Assembly: GCA_013398055.1 (NCBI GenBank) | Contig: VZRS01000311.1 | Coordinates: 572,015 to 636,014, forward strand | DNA from: Ifrita kowaldi | Lineage: Eukaryota; Chordata; Aves; Passeriformes; Cinclosomatidae | DNA: 64,000 bases | Direction of reading: 5' to 3' | In this document: positions 36,837-49,400 of the stretch, piece by piece | Position numbering within the stretch: position 1 is the first letter of the stretch | How the letters are laid out: every line of letters begins with the position of its first letter | The notes under the pieces: generated by a model | What the model saw: only the letters and a program-made list of their open reading frames with translations | Told to the model about the DNA's origin: nothing | Database searches by the model: none | Translations under genes and position numbers: made by a program

Positions 36837-36853
36837 AATAAATGCTAAATAAA
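36837..36853 (+). promoter_or_regulatory. EVA1A: Tandem AATAAA polyadenylation signals of EVA1A
   Basis: Two AATAAA hexamers lie at 36837-36842 and 36848-36853, followed by a T/G-rich downstream stretch. Cleavage is expected about 15-25 bases after the second, near 36870. Another hexamer at 36761-36766 sits in A-rich sequence and is a weaker candidate. Confidence 0.6.
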
Positions 36854-39128
36854 CTCTGGTTTGCTTCAATACATTTGAATTTGCATCCTCACTTTTGGCA
36901 TAGGTGTTGCTTGAGGGAAATCTTTGGAAGAGTAGCACACCTCTGCAAGCAATCAAGGCTGGTGTTTTCTGCATGCAGGGAACTGGCAGCACCTTTTTGT
37001 TTTTTTTGGCCGCAGCCCATCCATCACCTTCTGAGGTACACATGGGCAGGAGAGCTGAGCAATGGGTTGGTACTCAAGGGACCACCCCAACATGATTTCA
37101 TGATTTTTGGGTCTGTCCCTGGGACACAAATCATACCTGGGCCAGAAGCAAGTGTTAAATGAACTTAAAAAAAAAAAAAAAGTATGGAAGAAAAGGTGCA
37201 GTATTTTAGTAGCTTCTTCACTTGTTGTCCTCTGGAGTTTTCAATGGGATACCACCACCCTGCTCACTCCCAAGCACCAGTTCACATCACCTCAGCCATA
37301 GAGCTCCGTGTTTCTTACATCGCGACACTGCTGAAGCCCGCATGGCTTTGGGGTCTGCTCCTCTGTCATTTAGGCATGGAAATACTATTTCCAGAATCTT
37401 AAGGGTTTGCAAAATGCCAGCAAGGAAAATAGAGATCAAAAGCTCTGACTACCCAGAGCTTTTCCCGAGCCTTAAGGGAGAGATGGAGATGGGTGGACCT
37501 GCCCACAGGATGACTGAGGATGTTATAAGGGATCGTGCGCTGTGCCAAACAGCTGCATGGTGGGACAGACCTGTGGCATTTGGGGTCTTCTTGGCACTCT
37601 TTGGGATCACTGAGGCTTTTCCCTGGATGAGGAAAGCTGTGTTGGAAGTGCCCACAAATACTTCTCGTGGCTCTTGCAGGGTGAGAGCAAAGCTGAGTAC
37701 CTGCAGCTGGTGGTGCTGGCAGTGTCTGAGGTCAGGCTGCCTGGTGAGAGGCAGCTTCACCTGGGAAGGCAATATGAGCACAGCAGAGCCATTCCAGGTC
37801 TGGTCCTGTGAAGATTCAAATGGAAAGGCTCAGTGTTGAACTGGGATGTAATTTTTGCTTCTAATATGTAGAAGTAAAGCAGGAGGCAGGTCCCAAGCCC
37901 TGATGCATCGCCAGGTGCTTTAGCTGGAATGTTGAACTCGCTCTGCTGAGGGTGCAGAGGAGCAAAATGACAGGGTGAGGTCAGCAGGGTCAGTTCTGTT
38001 GGCCATGTGTTTCCCCTACAATGATACAGTCCCTCAGCCTTGGTGATTAAAGGACAGCATATTTTCAGATTTAAAATGCTGTGTCCTGGGAGATAGCTTG
38101 CAAAACTCATTTTAAAAATGTTATAAATGAATGGATTTATGTGTATGATTTTCCCAAATGAATTTTTTTTGACCAGAGGAAAGAACAACTGTGGTAAATC
38201 TGAGTATACCTGATATGCAACTCTGGGATTAAAATATCTGCTTCAAATGTAAATCACAACCAAACTCGAGTTGCAAATGGATGAACAGTCCTCCCTTAGC
38301 ATTGCTAGTGCTGCTGTAAATCTTCCAGATTAAGTTTGAAATAAAAAGGAGCCGGGTTGAGTAGACAAGCCCATCCCAGCCTTGCCCTAGTTAAAAAGAT
38401 GTAACACAAGTAGTCTCACTGTCTTCACAACACGAGCAATACCTTCATATACCTTCTAGTTCCTATTTTGTCTCAGGGACTTGCATTTCTAAGAAGACTT
38501 TGACTAAGAAAGAAAAACTGCAATCCTTTGAGCTAAGGAAAAGACTTTAAGTTGTTTGGTAACTATTTCTCGATTTGTCTCAAATGTGCTGAATAGTTTG
38601 TCTGAGGGATAAAACACAGTCAAAATTCGTGGGGCAGGAGTTGGTGGTTTGCCTTTAGCTCTAGCAATGGAGCAAAACCAGTCACCTGGAGTATGGGAGA
38701 GCTGGATTCACTGGGGGTGGGGTCAAATCTGTATTTCTTACCTCACTAAAGAATATCTTAAGCATACGGAGGTTTGGACTTGTCTGGTTTCCACCTTCTG
38801 TGTTGTGCTCAACGTGTCATGTGAAATATTAAAACACTCCTGGAGCAGGAAGCAGAGAACAACTGCTTTTCTGCCAGCCTACCGTGAATCCTTTTTGCAG
38901 GAGATTGTGCATAGCTCCTCTCTCTCACTTCCATGTTTACTTGATTTTTTACAATAAAGTTAAATGTTATTTCCAGAATAACACTCTTCAAATTCCCCAG
39001 GACAGATTAAGGAGTTGAAATCAATTCGTAATCACTGAACTTTTGGGTAAAGAGGTGCTGAGTTCATTTTCTATGTGAATCTGTTCTTTATGCCTCAGTT
39101 TAACCCTAGAATTTTATAACAGGGGATG

Positions 39129-39310
39129 TGTCATGATTTAGTTTGTTGTATGTGAGTATGGAGAGGTTTTAGCTTATGACTTCAAAGATAAACTGTGTCA
39201 CAGGGCACAAATACTATTTGCATAAAACTAGAGCACTGCAAAGCCATCCCTCTTCATACTGCAGATTTTGAACAGCAGAGCAGGTGGATTTTTTTTTGTG
39301 CCTGCCTGAG
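39129..39310 (+). repeat. Unclassified interspersed repeat, copy 2
   Basis: This 182-base segment is the partner of 29698-29873, in the same orientation, 9.4 kb away and outside the EVA1A gene. It differs by scattered substitutions and a small insertion near the start (tttgttgtatgtg against tttatgtg). The flanks are unrelated, so this is interspersed insertion of one family rather than a large segmental duplication. Confidence 0.85.
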
Positions 39311-41490
39311 CAATCCTGGACTTGGAGTTGATAGTAGGGGGAAAAACATGACACTGTATTTAAAGGAGCAGCATTGCAGTTGCCACGTGCCATCTGCTGG
39401 GCTCAAGGCTTGGGGCAGGTGAGCCTTGAGCAGTGAAGTGCCTGTGCTGGACACTTTTACACCTCTTGCAAGCTGCAGGATACTTGGATTTTTAACCACA
39501 GAGTCGTGCAGTTGTACCACGTTAGCTTAGTAAATGAGTGTGATGGGTCGGAAGCCTGAGGGTTGCACTCCTGGGAGCAGATGGACACATGGAAGCGATG
39601 GGTCAGGATTTCAAAGCATCGACTGCATGTTCATCATCCTCCTGTCTGGTGGGGCAGATGGTTACAGAAGTCATGGCTGTGCATGGACAGGGGGCAGAGA
39701 GGAAGGTTGCTTCAGTCAGACACCCACCCTGGTCTCCTACTCTCTCCCCATTGCCCCTGACTTCTCAGGGCCCTTTTCCCCTCCTGCCACCACCTGGCCA
39801 TCGGCACTGACCTCCTTGGTGGACCTGTGTTCAATGTACCCTGAAAATCTCAGTAATGTGGTGTTTGCTGCCTTTCCCATGTCCACCCTGGTGTTCATAT
39901 CCTCTATGAATTCCAGCTGGTTAATGAGGCGTGCCTTTCCCTTCCAGAAACCACGGTGCCACTACTTAACCCCTTGCCTGCCATCCTTCCCAGCACCCCA
40001 GGGGCTACACAAATAAAGTGAGCTTCCTGAGCCATGGTACTGCCAGGATGTACAGCATATGCCTGTGGTGCTGCAGGGAATCTGAATTTCCTTTTGTGCT
40101 GCATGGAGTGTCTCAAGTTTCTGGAGGTGTCACAAGCAATTAATCATCTTAGCCTGGCCCAGAAATCCTTCTGCTCAGAATCATTGTGGAGGTTTCATTG
40201 TAGTGAAGTTTTAATAATCTGATCTGAATTTCCAGTGTCCTTAGATACCCCAAAAAATAATTCTCAGTGTTGCTTGCCTGTGCTTGCCCACTCATTAGAA
40301 GTGGTGCAGCTTGGCCCCTCATGTAATTTCCTTTATTTTTTGCGGTTGTCTCAAGGACTCTCAGTTAAACAAAACCAATCAAAAAGGCAGAAATAGTTTT
40401 GGTTCCTCACAGGGCAGCTCACCATTATGTGTGCTTTCCTACACCCCTGGGCTGAAGGGGCTCTCTGAGTGATGTGGTGGTTCAGTAGTATTTAAGCAAA
40501 TATTTAAGCAAATCAGTTGCTTTGGGGGTTTTCGGTTGGTGGGCACTGAATGGATCTATTCCAGTGACAGTGATGTAATGTCACCATTGGGATGATTGCA
40601 CCAGGGAGCCCTGGGGCACTGGGGTGATGACACTGGGAATTGTGTGTGTGCTGAAGCACGACCATGGGAGCTGCTTGGAGGGGTGTGTGCCATGGATGCT
40701 CTGGGAAGTGTGTCCTAGGGGCCCACCTGCTTATATCATGAGAGCCAGTCAGTTCTCCCGGTGGATCTCTCCAGAAGGATGGATGGCTTTGTCCTCAAGG
40801 CAAACTCGAGTGCAACTGGCCCATGATTTCCCTTGGGCGGTCTCTGCTTGCTGAGGGGAGGGATAAGATACATTCCTTGTTCACATTTCTGGAAATATGG
40901 ACAGAACAACTCCAGAGTCAGGTTTAATGGATGGCAACGCTGATTCTCTTTTCCCTCTGTCTGACCACTGGTGGGGAGCTCAGGAAGGTCCCCAGAAGGA
41001 GAGGAGGTGCTGCACCCATGTGCTCCACACCGAATCTCTGATCAGACCCCTTGACAGGTTGGGAATGAGGGCCAGGGGACTCCTGCTGCCACACCTGTAA
41101 TCACCAAACAAGGCTCCCTGGTGCTGAGGCTTCAACAGGAGCCAAGGGAATGGGGCCACTCTTTGATGACCAAAGGCTGTTGACACAGTACTGGGGCACT
41201 GAGGTCAGGACCATGAGCATGGCCAGGCATGTGTGATATCCACCACTCCTACTACAGCCTGTCAAACATGGCAAGGTTCCCTGGCTTGCTCCTCTGGAAC
41301 CAGTTCCGGAGGGATATGGGGGACAGTCTGAGTTTTTGCTGCTGGAGAAGACACTAATTTGGGGGGTGGGAGTAGACTGTCCTACATGTGTGTGTCAGTG
41401 ATGGCTTCACGCTGCACTTGTGCACTTGTAAACACGTGTCTGCATCCCAAACCACTCAGGACTGTCAGAATCATCCTGAAAACATTTCTA

Positions 41491-41912
41491 AATCATAGAA
41501 TCATTGAATATCCTGACTTTTAAGGGACTCAAGTATCATCAAAGTCCCACTCCTGGCTCTGCATGGGACACCCCAAGAGTCACACCCTGTGCTCGAGAGC
41601 GATGTCCAAACACTTCTTGAACTCTGTCAGGCTGGTGCTGTGACCACTTCCCTGGGGAGCCTGTTCCAGTGCCCAGCCACCCTCTGGGTGAAGAAACTTT
41701 TCAGTAATATCAATCTAAACCTCCCCTAACACAACTTCAGGCCATACCCTCGGGTCCTGTCACTGGTCACCACAGAGCAGAGATCAGTGCCTGCCCCTCC
41801 TCTTCCCCTCACAAGGAGTTTGTAACTGCAATGAGGTCTCCCCTCAGTTTCCTCTTCTCCATGCTGAACAGACCAAGTGACCTCTGCTGCTCCTCGTAGG
41901 CTGAGAGTCTTC
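41491..41912 (-). mobile_element. CR1 LINE 3' fragment, about 420 bp
   Basis: Reverse-complement CR1: aatcatagaatcattgaat, 'gcatgggacaccccaagagt', 'aacacttcttgaactctgtc', 'ggagcctgttccagtgccca', ctgctgctcctcgtaggctg. Its 3' end resembles the tail of the SINE at 15112-15246. Its distal half is repeated in the duplication that starts at 42148. Confidence 0.92.
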
Positions 41913-42146
41913 ACCAATATGGATGCATTTTTAATTCCAGAAAATCACCACTTGATTTTATGTTTTGTTACACCTGCTTTGTCTTTTCACCTTCCACCCT
42001 AATGAAAAAATGAATTGGTAAAACTAAAGCCTCAGGATCCCTCCCAAGATCTAAGCAAATCCAAGTGTGTTTTATTTTATTTCATTCTACAGTAATAGAG
42101 TCTAAATAAAGTGCTTGGAAAAATATTCCTGTGGGAATTTTTTTTT
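41734..42146. repeat. Direct duplication, first copy (413 bp)
   Basis: It starts acttcaggccataccctcgg and runs to a poly-T just before the N at 42147. The same sequence begins again at 42148. I saw no difference between the copies on reading through. Confidence 0.95.
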
Positions 42147-42147
42147 N
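42147..42147. other. Single ambiguous base at a contig junction
   Basis: A lone N sits exactly between two apparently identical 413-base copies, as expected where overlapping contig ends were not merged. Confidence 0.9.
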
Positions 42148-42326
42148 ACTTCAGGCCATACCCTCGGGTCCTGTCACTGGTCACCACAGAGCAGAGATCA
42201 GTGCCTGCCCCTCCTCTTCCCCTCACAAGGAGTTTGTAACTGCAATGAGGTCTCCCCTCAGTTTCCTCTTCTCCATGCTGAACAGACCAAGTGACCTCTG
42301 CTGCTCCTCGTAGGCTGAGAGTCTTC
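42148..42326 (-). mobile_element. Repeated distal half of the same CR1
   Basis: This is an apparently exact repeat of 41734-41912, beginning immediately after the single N at 42147. It most likely belongs to the false duplication rather than to a second insertion. Confidence 0.85.
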
Positions 42327-42560
42327 ACCAATATGGATGCATTTTTAATTCCAGAAAATCACCACTTGATTTTATGTTTTGTTACACCTGCTTTGTCTTT
42401 TCACCTTCCACCCTAATGAAAAAATGAATTGGTAAAACTAAAGCCTCAGGATCCCTCCCAAGATCTAAGCAAATCCAAGTGTGTTTTATTTTATTTCATT
42501 CTACAGTAATAGAGTCTAAATAAAGTGCTTGGAAAAATATTCCTGTGGGAATTTTTTTTT
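42148..42560. repeat. Direct duplication, second copy (413 bp)
   Basis: This copy is identical by eye to 41734-42146, ending in gtgggaa plus a T run, and then continues into unique sequence. The two copies are separated only by one N. Confidence 0.95.
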
Positions 42561-45500
42561 ATTTTTGATTTAAAGACATTCATTTTAAAAGAGAGTTCTC
42601 CAAAGTGTATGCGATGTTTTCTCATCATCTGTACTACTAGAGGAACTTCCAGTCAGTGGAGAGGGGTATGCTATTGTGCAAATGCCCAATCCATCATTCT
42701 TTGGAAGCATTTTTAATTTTACATGTCCCAGTCCCTCCTATGTTACTCCTTTGCTGAGCAACCTCTTAGAGTCCTCCTCTCATTTCACCTCTAGATTGCC
42801 CATCTATGGCCGGGGCTGTAATTTGTGGCAGACCACATTCTTACGGCTGATGTTTCTTCTCTACATTTCTTAGGTGGCTGGGGACCTGTGCTCCCTGTTT
42901 TCCACCAGCTGCTGAGGAAACATGGGTTATGGCACTGGGATGGACCTTGGCTTTCGATGGTTCATCTGCCATTTTTCTGTTGAGAACTGTTCTGTGTGGA
43001 CTGGGGGCAGGGGTGGTGGTGGAAGGGAAAAAGTCAAAACCTGGATTTGGATATTTTTTTCTGTTGAAGGACATTGTTCTGGGTAGGAGAAGGAGAGGAA
43101 ATCCTCATGTTGAGTCTGAGTTTGAACATGGGAAATGCCGTCTTGGGGGCAACCTGTTTCTGCCAAGGCTTTGTGTCCTTCGCCAAATGCAAACATTGCC
43201 CCTTTGGCACCCCCTGAGAGCTTCAATCATTTCTCCTGCATAATAAATTTATGTTCCTGGAGCAAAAACTTTCTGAGGACAAAGAGTTACAGCAGATGGG
43301 GAAAAAAGTCAAGTTTCTTTCTTCGAGCTATTAGAAAACACCTTTCCCTTTTCATTATGACTTCATGAAGAAATATAAGCTATAATGGTGTGTGGAAACT
43401 GGCATTTAAAAGCCCTGAAATGGGACATCTAAGTGAAAAGGTATCTTTCTTTGTAGTTTCTGTCAGAGCATTGACTTTGTTTGTTTATTTTCTGGTGGTG
43501 TTTGGAGTCTGATGTTGCTTTGTATCACAAATGAAACCAAAACTCCCCGCAGCACTTTTCTGGGGATGTGCCATGCTGGAAAAACATCCTTTGGCTTTTG
43601 AAAAGGCAGTAATTTGTACATTCCGTTTCTTGCAAAAGTCTTTGAAATTCCTTTTTATGAGGAATGGTCCTCTCCTCATTCCCGGTGTGAGGGGACTTTT
43701 AAAATGAATGGATTGTTTAGAAGGAACAGAAGTAGTTCTCCTTCCTCCTGCATTTTTGAAGCCTCTAGACCACCCATGAACAGCAGAGTTCAGAGGCATC
43801 AGATGGTTTTTCAGAACTGTTCTTTGTATTAATTTCATTCTTTTCTGGAAATAATGCTGTGCTGCTCTGAAGTAACAGACCCAACTGGTCCTCTGTGTGT
43901 TGCTGCTTCAGCCCACAGTTGTCCTGGGTGTCCAAGCTCTGAAAGTGATTACAGTACCAGCAATGTATCTGTGCATTTGTGGCATCTTTTAAAAGGAGAG
44001 TTTAAGAGAAAAAGTTCAAGAGGGATCAAGCAAACCAATGTGAGTCAGAACAGGTCACTTTGCATCCAAAGCCAATGCAGAATTTTTCTCCTGGAACTGA
44101 AAGTGGTCTGGCAATGACAAGTTTGCTTCTGAGAACTAACTGAAAAACCAGAAAAAAGTGATTGCTACTGATAGTGCCTTGAGGACTACTCATGTCCCCA
44201 GACAGCACTTCCAGAGGATGCTTCTCCTGGGAGGGAAGGTTGAAAGCTGTCTGACAAGACCCTGAAAGCTGCCACTCACAACTTTGGAGTGTTTTTGAGA
44301 CTCCCCTGATGCTTCCTTTAATATATCAGCATGTCAGCAGGTTTTTCTGCCTGGATCTATGGTCAGGGCTGCAGTACCAGAGGTGCTGGTCCCCTGTGCA
44401 CCAGGGCAGACAAACACCACCAGCACAAGAAGGGATGAGGCTGGTGAGGAGGAGCCTCTCCCTGGATCACTTGCTGAGGGCTGGGGTCAACCAGGGAATG
44501 GACTCTGGCTCATTGGTGAGGAGAGGAAAGGAGAGAAGAGGAGAGGGTCAGGAACAAGGGGTCCCTCTCCCCAACATCCAGGTGTTCCAAAATCCCTCCC
44601 AGCTACAGTCCACCTTCTAGAGGCTTCTTTGCCTGGTGGCATCGGCCATGGCACAGTCTCCAGTAGGTTATTTGCTCCTTTTGGATGCAAGCTCAAGCCT
44701 TAAAAGCTTTTTTTCCAGAACATGAGCCACTTTCAGCCATGGAAACTTTTTCTGGTGAGGAATAAGTCTTCTCTACCTTCCACAAAAGAAAAATCTCATT
44801 TCTTCTTGGTGTAGCCGGAGCTGTATAGCCAACCAGTCGGATGCGATTTACCACAGGCTTATTTTTACACTGGCTATGAAATACGCTCAGTTTTCCAGGA
44901 TGGAAAAATGCCATTTGAATGTGAACTAATTATATTTACTTCCTTGCTGTAAATTGCCATTGGAAAGCAAAAGCAGCAGTGAGAGCAGTCAGCGTTTATG
45001 TCTAATACACCCACACAGGCCTCCTCCAGTGAAAGGATGAAGGAAAAAATAGTTTCTGAATGTGTCATTTTGATTTGGGCCATTTCTAGTTCACATCGAG
45101 GTATTATAGTGACAGAAAAACCCCCATAGTTCTTGACTTGTAATCTGGAATATTTCAATTAAAAATTGCCTAACAGGGATGAAGGGATGAATCGAGAAAC
45201 CTCATTACAACTAGCTCTTTTCCACATATGTTTTTTTTTTTTTAAGAAAAGAAATGTTTTGCTGAAAACTACTTAGCTAATCCCACTCACCAGGAGCCAG
45301 TGAAGCTGAAGCTGAAGTCAGGCCACACATAAAACCAGACTTTTTCAATAACAGCAAAAATTAGGGATTGGAAGAAATTAACATATGGTGGTTTCTATGT
45401 GACAGGAAATTTTTAATCAGTGTAGGGGGTTTCTGAATGACATTCTTCCTTCTGGATCAGGTGGAAATTCAGAGAAAGTCTTGATATATGTGTCACAAGA

Positions 45501-45637
45501 GGAGTATTAGAGGGTCTGGACAGCTCCTGCGAAATGTATAATGTGTGACACTGTCTCCCATGGGCAATGCACTTGGGCTAAATGTAGGGTGTGCTCTGGC
45601 CCACACTCTGGTGATAGAGCAACCTAGAAATAGCATA

Positions 45638-45781
45638 GAGCTGTCAGTACCCTGAGCTATCAATACCCTGAGCTATCAATACCCTGGGCTATCAGTACCC
45701 TGAGCTATCAATATCCCAAGCTATCAATATCCTCAGCTATTGATACCCTGAGCTATCGATATCCTGAGCTATCAATACCCT
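45638..45781. repeat. Minisatellite, nine copies of a 16-bp unit
   Basis: The unit is close to gagctatcaataccct. Nine units run head to tail with no length change, differing by single substitutions (for example atcagt, atcgat and cagctattgat variants). No coding potential is apparent. Confidence 0.95.
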
Positions 45782-46129
45782 CTTCAACTGATGTCCCTGC
45801 CAATGGGGTGAGACTTCTGTCCCTGAGTACCAGTTGTCCCAGTTAATTGAAATTGACTTGTTATGAAAGCAGTCACTGGGGATTTTCCTTTTATTCAAGC
45901 AGTTGAGAAGCTGAAAGTCCTGAGTTCACTTCCCTGGCATCATGCTGACAAACTCACTGCAGGCCCTTGATGGGACTGGGGCCCATCAGTGCTTGCTGGA
46001 GTTTGTAGGCATCAGCCACAGAGCTCAGAGAGTGTGGAGGGCTGTGAGCTCTTGGCCCAGCAGCCCTCTGTGCTCCCCTGGAGAAGGGATGCCTGAGGCC
46101 ATAAGGACTCTGAGTTGAGCAACTCACCT

Positions 46130-46450
46130 TTTAAGTTACGGTGACCAGTGAACTACCCCCAGCATGCTTTGCTTCGCTATGGTAATACATTGTATCCAGT
46201 TGGCTAACTGGTTTCTGCCCTCCCCCAGCCTTTCTCATAAAAAGAGCCCGGGTCTGCCCTGAAAGGTGGGGGAGAACCTGTCCCTGGCCTTCCCTTCACA
46301 GAGCTGCTGGACAATAAAGCTACTTTCTCTGTGGAACTGCCATACAGGTGTCCCTGTCTCTCTGTCCCCGTGTTAGCTTCGGGGTATTTCACAAAGAGCT
46401 GAATCACAAGAGCTGGAATCACTTGTAGCTGAGGACTCGCTACACTTGCT
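46130..46450 (+). mobile_element. Solo retroviral LTR (probable, ERVK-like)
   Basis: On the + strand there is an ataaaaaga TATA-like motif (about 46237), a GC-rich transcribed start, AATAAA at about 46312 followed by gctactttctctgtgg, then T/C-rich gtccctgtctctctgtcccc and a region around ttcggggtatttcac. This is the U3-R-U5 order. The ends are uncertain, and no internal retroviral genes are adjacent. The class assignment is tentative. Confidence 0.5.
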
Positions 46451-49400
46451 GAAATCCCCCGCTGTCCAGGGAGGTTTGCCTTAGCCCCTAGAAGAGCTGT
46501 TCTTTGCAGGACACTCTCTCTAGGAAGGCTGTGGCACGCTGGTGCTCGAGCAGCATCAGAAAACCCCCTGAGACAAGAGAGGAAAAAATGGCATCTTGTG
46601 TCCAAAGCATGTCTTGGGGCTGTGGGAGTTGGGCAGAACAGGGAAAGCTGGTGTGCATGGAGCACTTGCTCTGACACCACTCAGAGGTGTAGCCTCTCCA
46701 GCCACTCCTCTCCCATGGAGACTGATAGTGTGGCAAAGGAATATTGTTAGTGAGGAGGTGTCCCCTCTCCAAGCTCTGTGAAAGCCCTCCAGGCTGTTTG
46801 GATCAGGCGTTCAAAACGAAACCGGGATGAGGGTTGGCAGGCACCTCTAAGTCCCTCAGTGAAGGATACCATTAATAACAGGGTTACATGCTCTGGTTCC
46901 ACGACTGCTGGGGTAACAACGAGGTGTTTCTTTGCAGATACTTCTCCCTCAGGCTTCATTTTCTGGAGCTGAGTGCCAGTTCCCTATCAAACTCTGTCAT
47001 GGCTGCAATGACTCCTCCTTCCTCTTCGCAGATCATGGGAGTGTTGGGGTGCTCTGCAAAGAGAACATTCCCAACATGCCTGAGGAGACAGCAGTGTGTT
47101 CTGCCCATCTCAGAGCTGGGGTGAAAAAGCAGGGAAAAACCCCCATCTCTGCAGCTTTGTTTGGCCATCTTATCATGAAATTGTATTGTGTCTAGTCCTT
47201 GGCCACCACCCAAAGAGACTGACCACCTTTGGATATCTGCCTATTTCAGCAGACAAGACAAATATAAAAATATGGACAAAGGGAATTCAGGTGTGCAGGG
47301 GGATAACAAATGTCAGGCAACTTCAGCATGTAGGTGGGAAGTGGATCAGTGCATCTTTAATCTCCTATTTATGATTCTCACCTTCCTTCAGAAGTGCTTA
47401 CATCTCTTTTGAGTGTAGAGCTATGGCCAATATTGGATATTTAAGATTCGACACCGTGAATAACTGGAGAAATTCTCCGCATCTAAATGCCCTATGAGAT
47501 CTGCTGCACTGAGTATGGTCACTGTGTAGACACTGTGCTCATTCAAAATGACACAGGAGTTGGGGCACTTGCCTGGGAGAAGGTGGATCTGGGTTGTTGT
47601 AGCTCCGCTCTTAGTCTGGTCAGCCACTGATGGAAGAAAAGGCCCAAACTCAGATCTCTCAGATCAAAACACTCCTTTAGATGTCCAAGCTACAGGAATG
47701 TCTAAATACCAGAGAGTAATGAGACACTTAGTTAGTAATGAGACATTAAAGTCTGCGAAGTAGAGCAACCATAGGGCTTAAGACAGGTCCTGTTTAGGTC
47801 ATGGCAACATGGCCGGAACATGTTTCATCAAGGAGATGCTTTTCCTAACTGTGCTTGGGTGGAAAAGTGTTATCTACTGCTCAGAGCAGAGGAAATCTGG
47901 ACATATTTCAAAAAGACTCTAACCAAATTCCCCTCATGATAATTGTGAGATATGATGATGTGGAAGAGTGATCTTTTTGATTTCTAAACAGGGTTCTGAA
48001 TTTATTGCTGATCCTATGGAAATAACAGAAGCATGGGCGCATTCTTGTGTAAAATAAAACTACTTAGGGCAAAACAGTTATAAAAGCTGGTAGAAGTTCC
48101 ATTTGAATGTATGAAATATTGATGGACTCAAGGTCCATGGAAGTGACTTGCACTGATTAGCTCAGTGCAGGACTCTGAATATTGCTTTAGAGTCATTTGT
48201 CTCAAAACCAGCTATCTCATCTGAGAGAGGGACCTTTGCAATGTGATTTATAATTGCAAACTTCTAAATACGAGATTGCCTTGGTTGTGAATTTTTTAAT
48301 CTTTCAACCACAATTCCATGTCATGTGGTTCTAGTGTCATATTTTATCTTTGATTTTATTCATAACATGGTCATAATTTCCTTGCTGAACTTCTATGAGT
48401 GTATTCATTATGTTTCAAAGGGCACATTGTCCTTCGCTGCCTCATAACAGCAGAGGCAAAATAACTTAATGGTGGTGTGTATTTTGAGCATTCATTGGGC
48501 AAAGATGCTTTGTAAACACGACACAGTGCACGGTGCAATTGCTCACCATGCCCTGAAAATAACGAGCGTCTGTGAATTTTCAGCCTACACATTATTTTGT
48601 GACTTATGTTAGAAGGATCTGAGAATTACCAAAGTTTTTGGTGTCTTTTATATCTAAAGTCCTCACCTTGATTGCTGCTGTAAAAGTTACTCCTTCTGCC
48701 TTGCGTATGAGTGCATATGAATTTTTGTAGCACTGAAGGGCTCAGCACCTCAGACAGAAGCCAACCTTTGCTGCTGCTCTTCTTTTTCTGATTGAGGGAT
48801 GAGGTGATTTATTAATATTGAAGTTGCAGGGGTCTGAAGAGCACAACTCAGCTCTTGCTATAACTGTTCATTCTCACATTTCACTCACGGAACTTAGAGA
48901 CATTTTCGAGATCACTCTTAGTTTCTGTTGCAGGGAGCACTCTGTCATCCCATGCAGAAAGGAAAACTACAGCTGGAGAACTGGAAGCTCATTAAAAGGC
49001 ATGTACACACACGCATATGTACAAAGAAATAAACAAAACTGAGCGATGCTCAGTCCTCTATCCTGATGATCAGGCAGTCCTCTAGAAAATGGGCACTGTA
49101 TACTCAGCCAAAATAATATCCTAATTTTACTTCTTGGAGGGTCCACCTCAAAGAATTTGTAAGCTTTTTTGCCTTTCTGAATAATTGTGCTTAAGGATTT
49201 TGTATTCAGCACTGTTTTCACTGTGTTCAGCTGCAAAGTTTAACAAGTTAAGGGCTTGTTACCAAAACTCAGGAGAAACAGTTACTTTGGGATGGGGAGT
49301 TCTGGTGGAACAGGACCGCTACCTCAGCAGCCCTTGGGGCAGCTGCAAACAACTCTCCTCTCAAGGACTGTCCTCATAAGGACCTGTTTTTGGCCACATG

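Larger units (their letters stand above)
35761..36870 (+). other. EVA1A: EVA1A 3' untranslated region (interrupted by an assembly gap)
   Basis: This non-coding stretch follows the TGA and runs to the first credible polyadenylation signals. It contains a 58-base N gap, an (AT)n run at about 36632-36651 and a (TTG)n run at about 36687-36703. No repeat family is recognised in it. The true length is unknown because of the gap. An earlier AATAAA at 36761-36766 could give a slightly shorter form. Confidence 0.7.

Noticed and set aside
39534..40016. 160-codon + strand frame downstream of EVA1A
   Set aside because: No domain, overlapping frames of similar openness, and no splice or promoter signals.
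41726..42331. Two identical minus-strand frames read as a repeated peptide
   Set aside because: They are the same CR1 sequence repeated by the duplication around the single N.
46204..46680. 158-codon minus-strand frame over the LTR-like segment
   Set aside because: It runs antisense through the LTR and shows no retroviral or cellular protein similarity.
46932..47195. Cysteine-rich + strand frame after a tttgcag acceptor-like site
   Set aside because: The cysteine spacing fits no domain I know and there is no matching donor or neighbouring exon.
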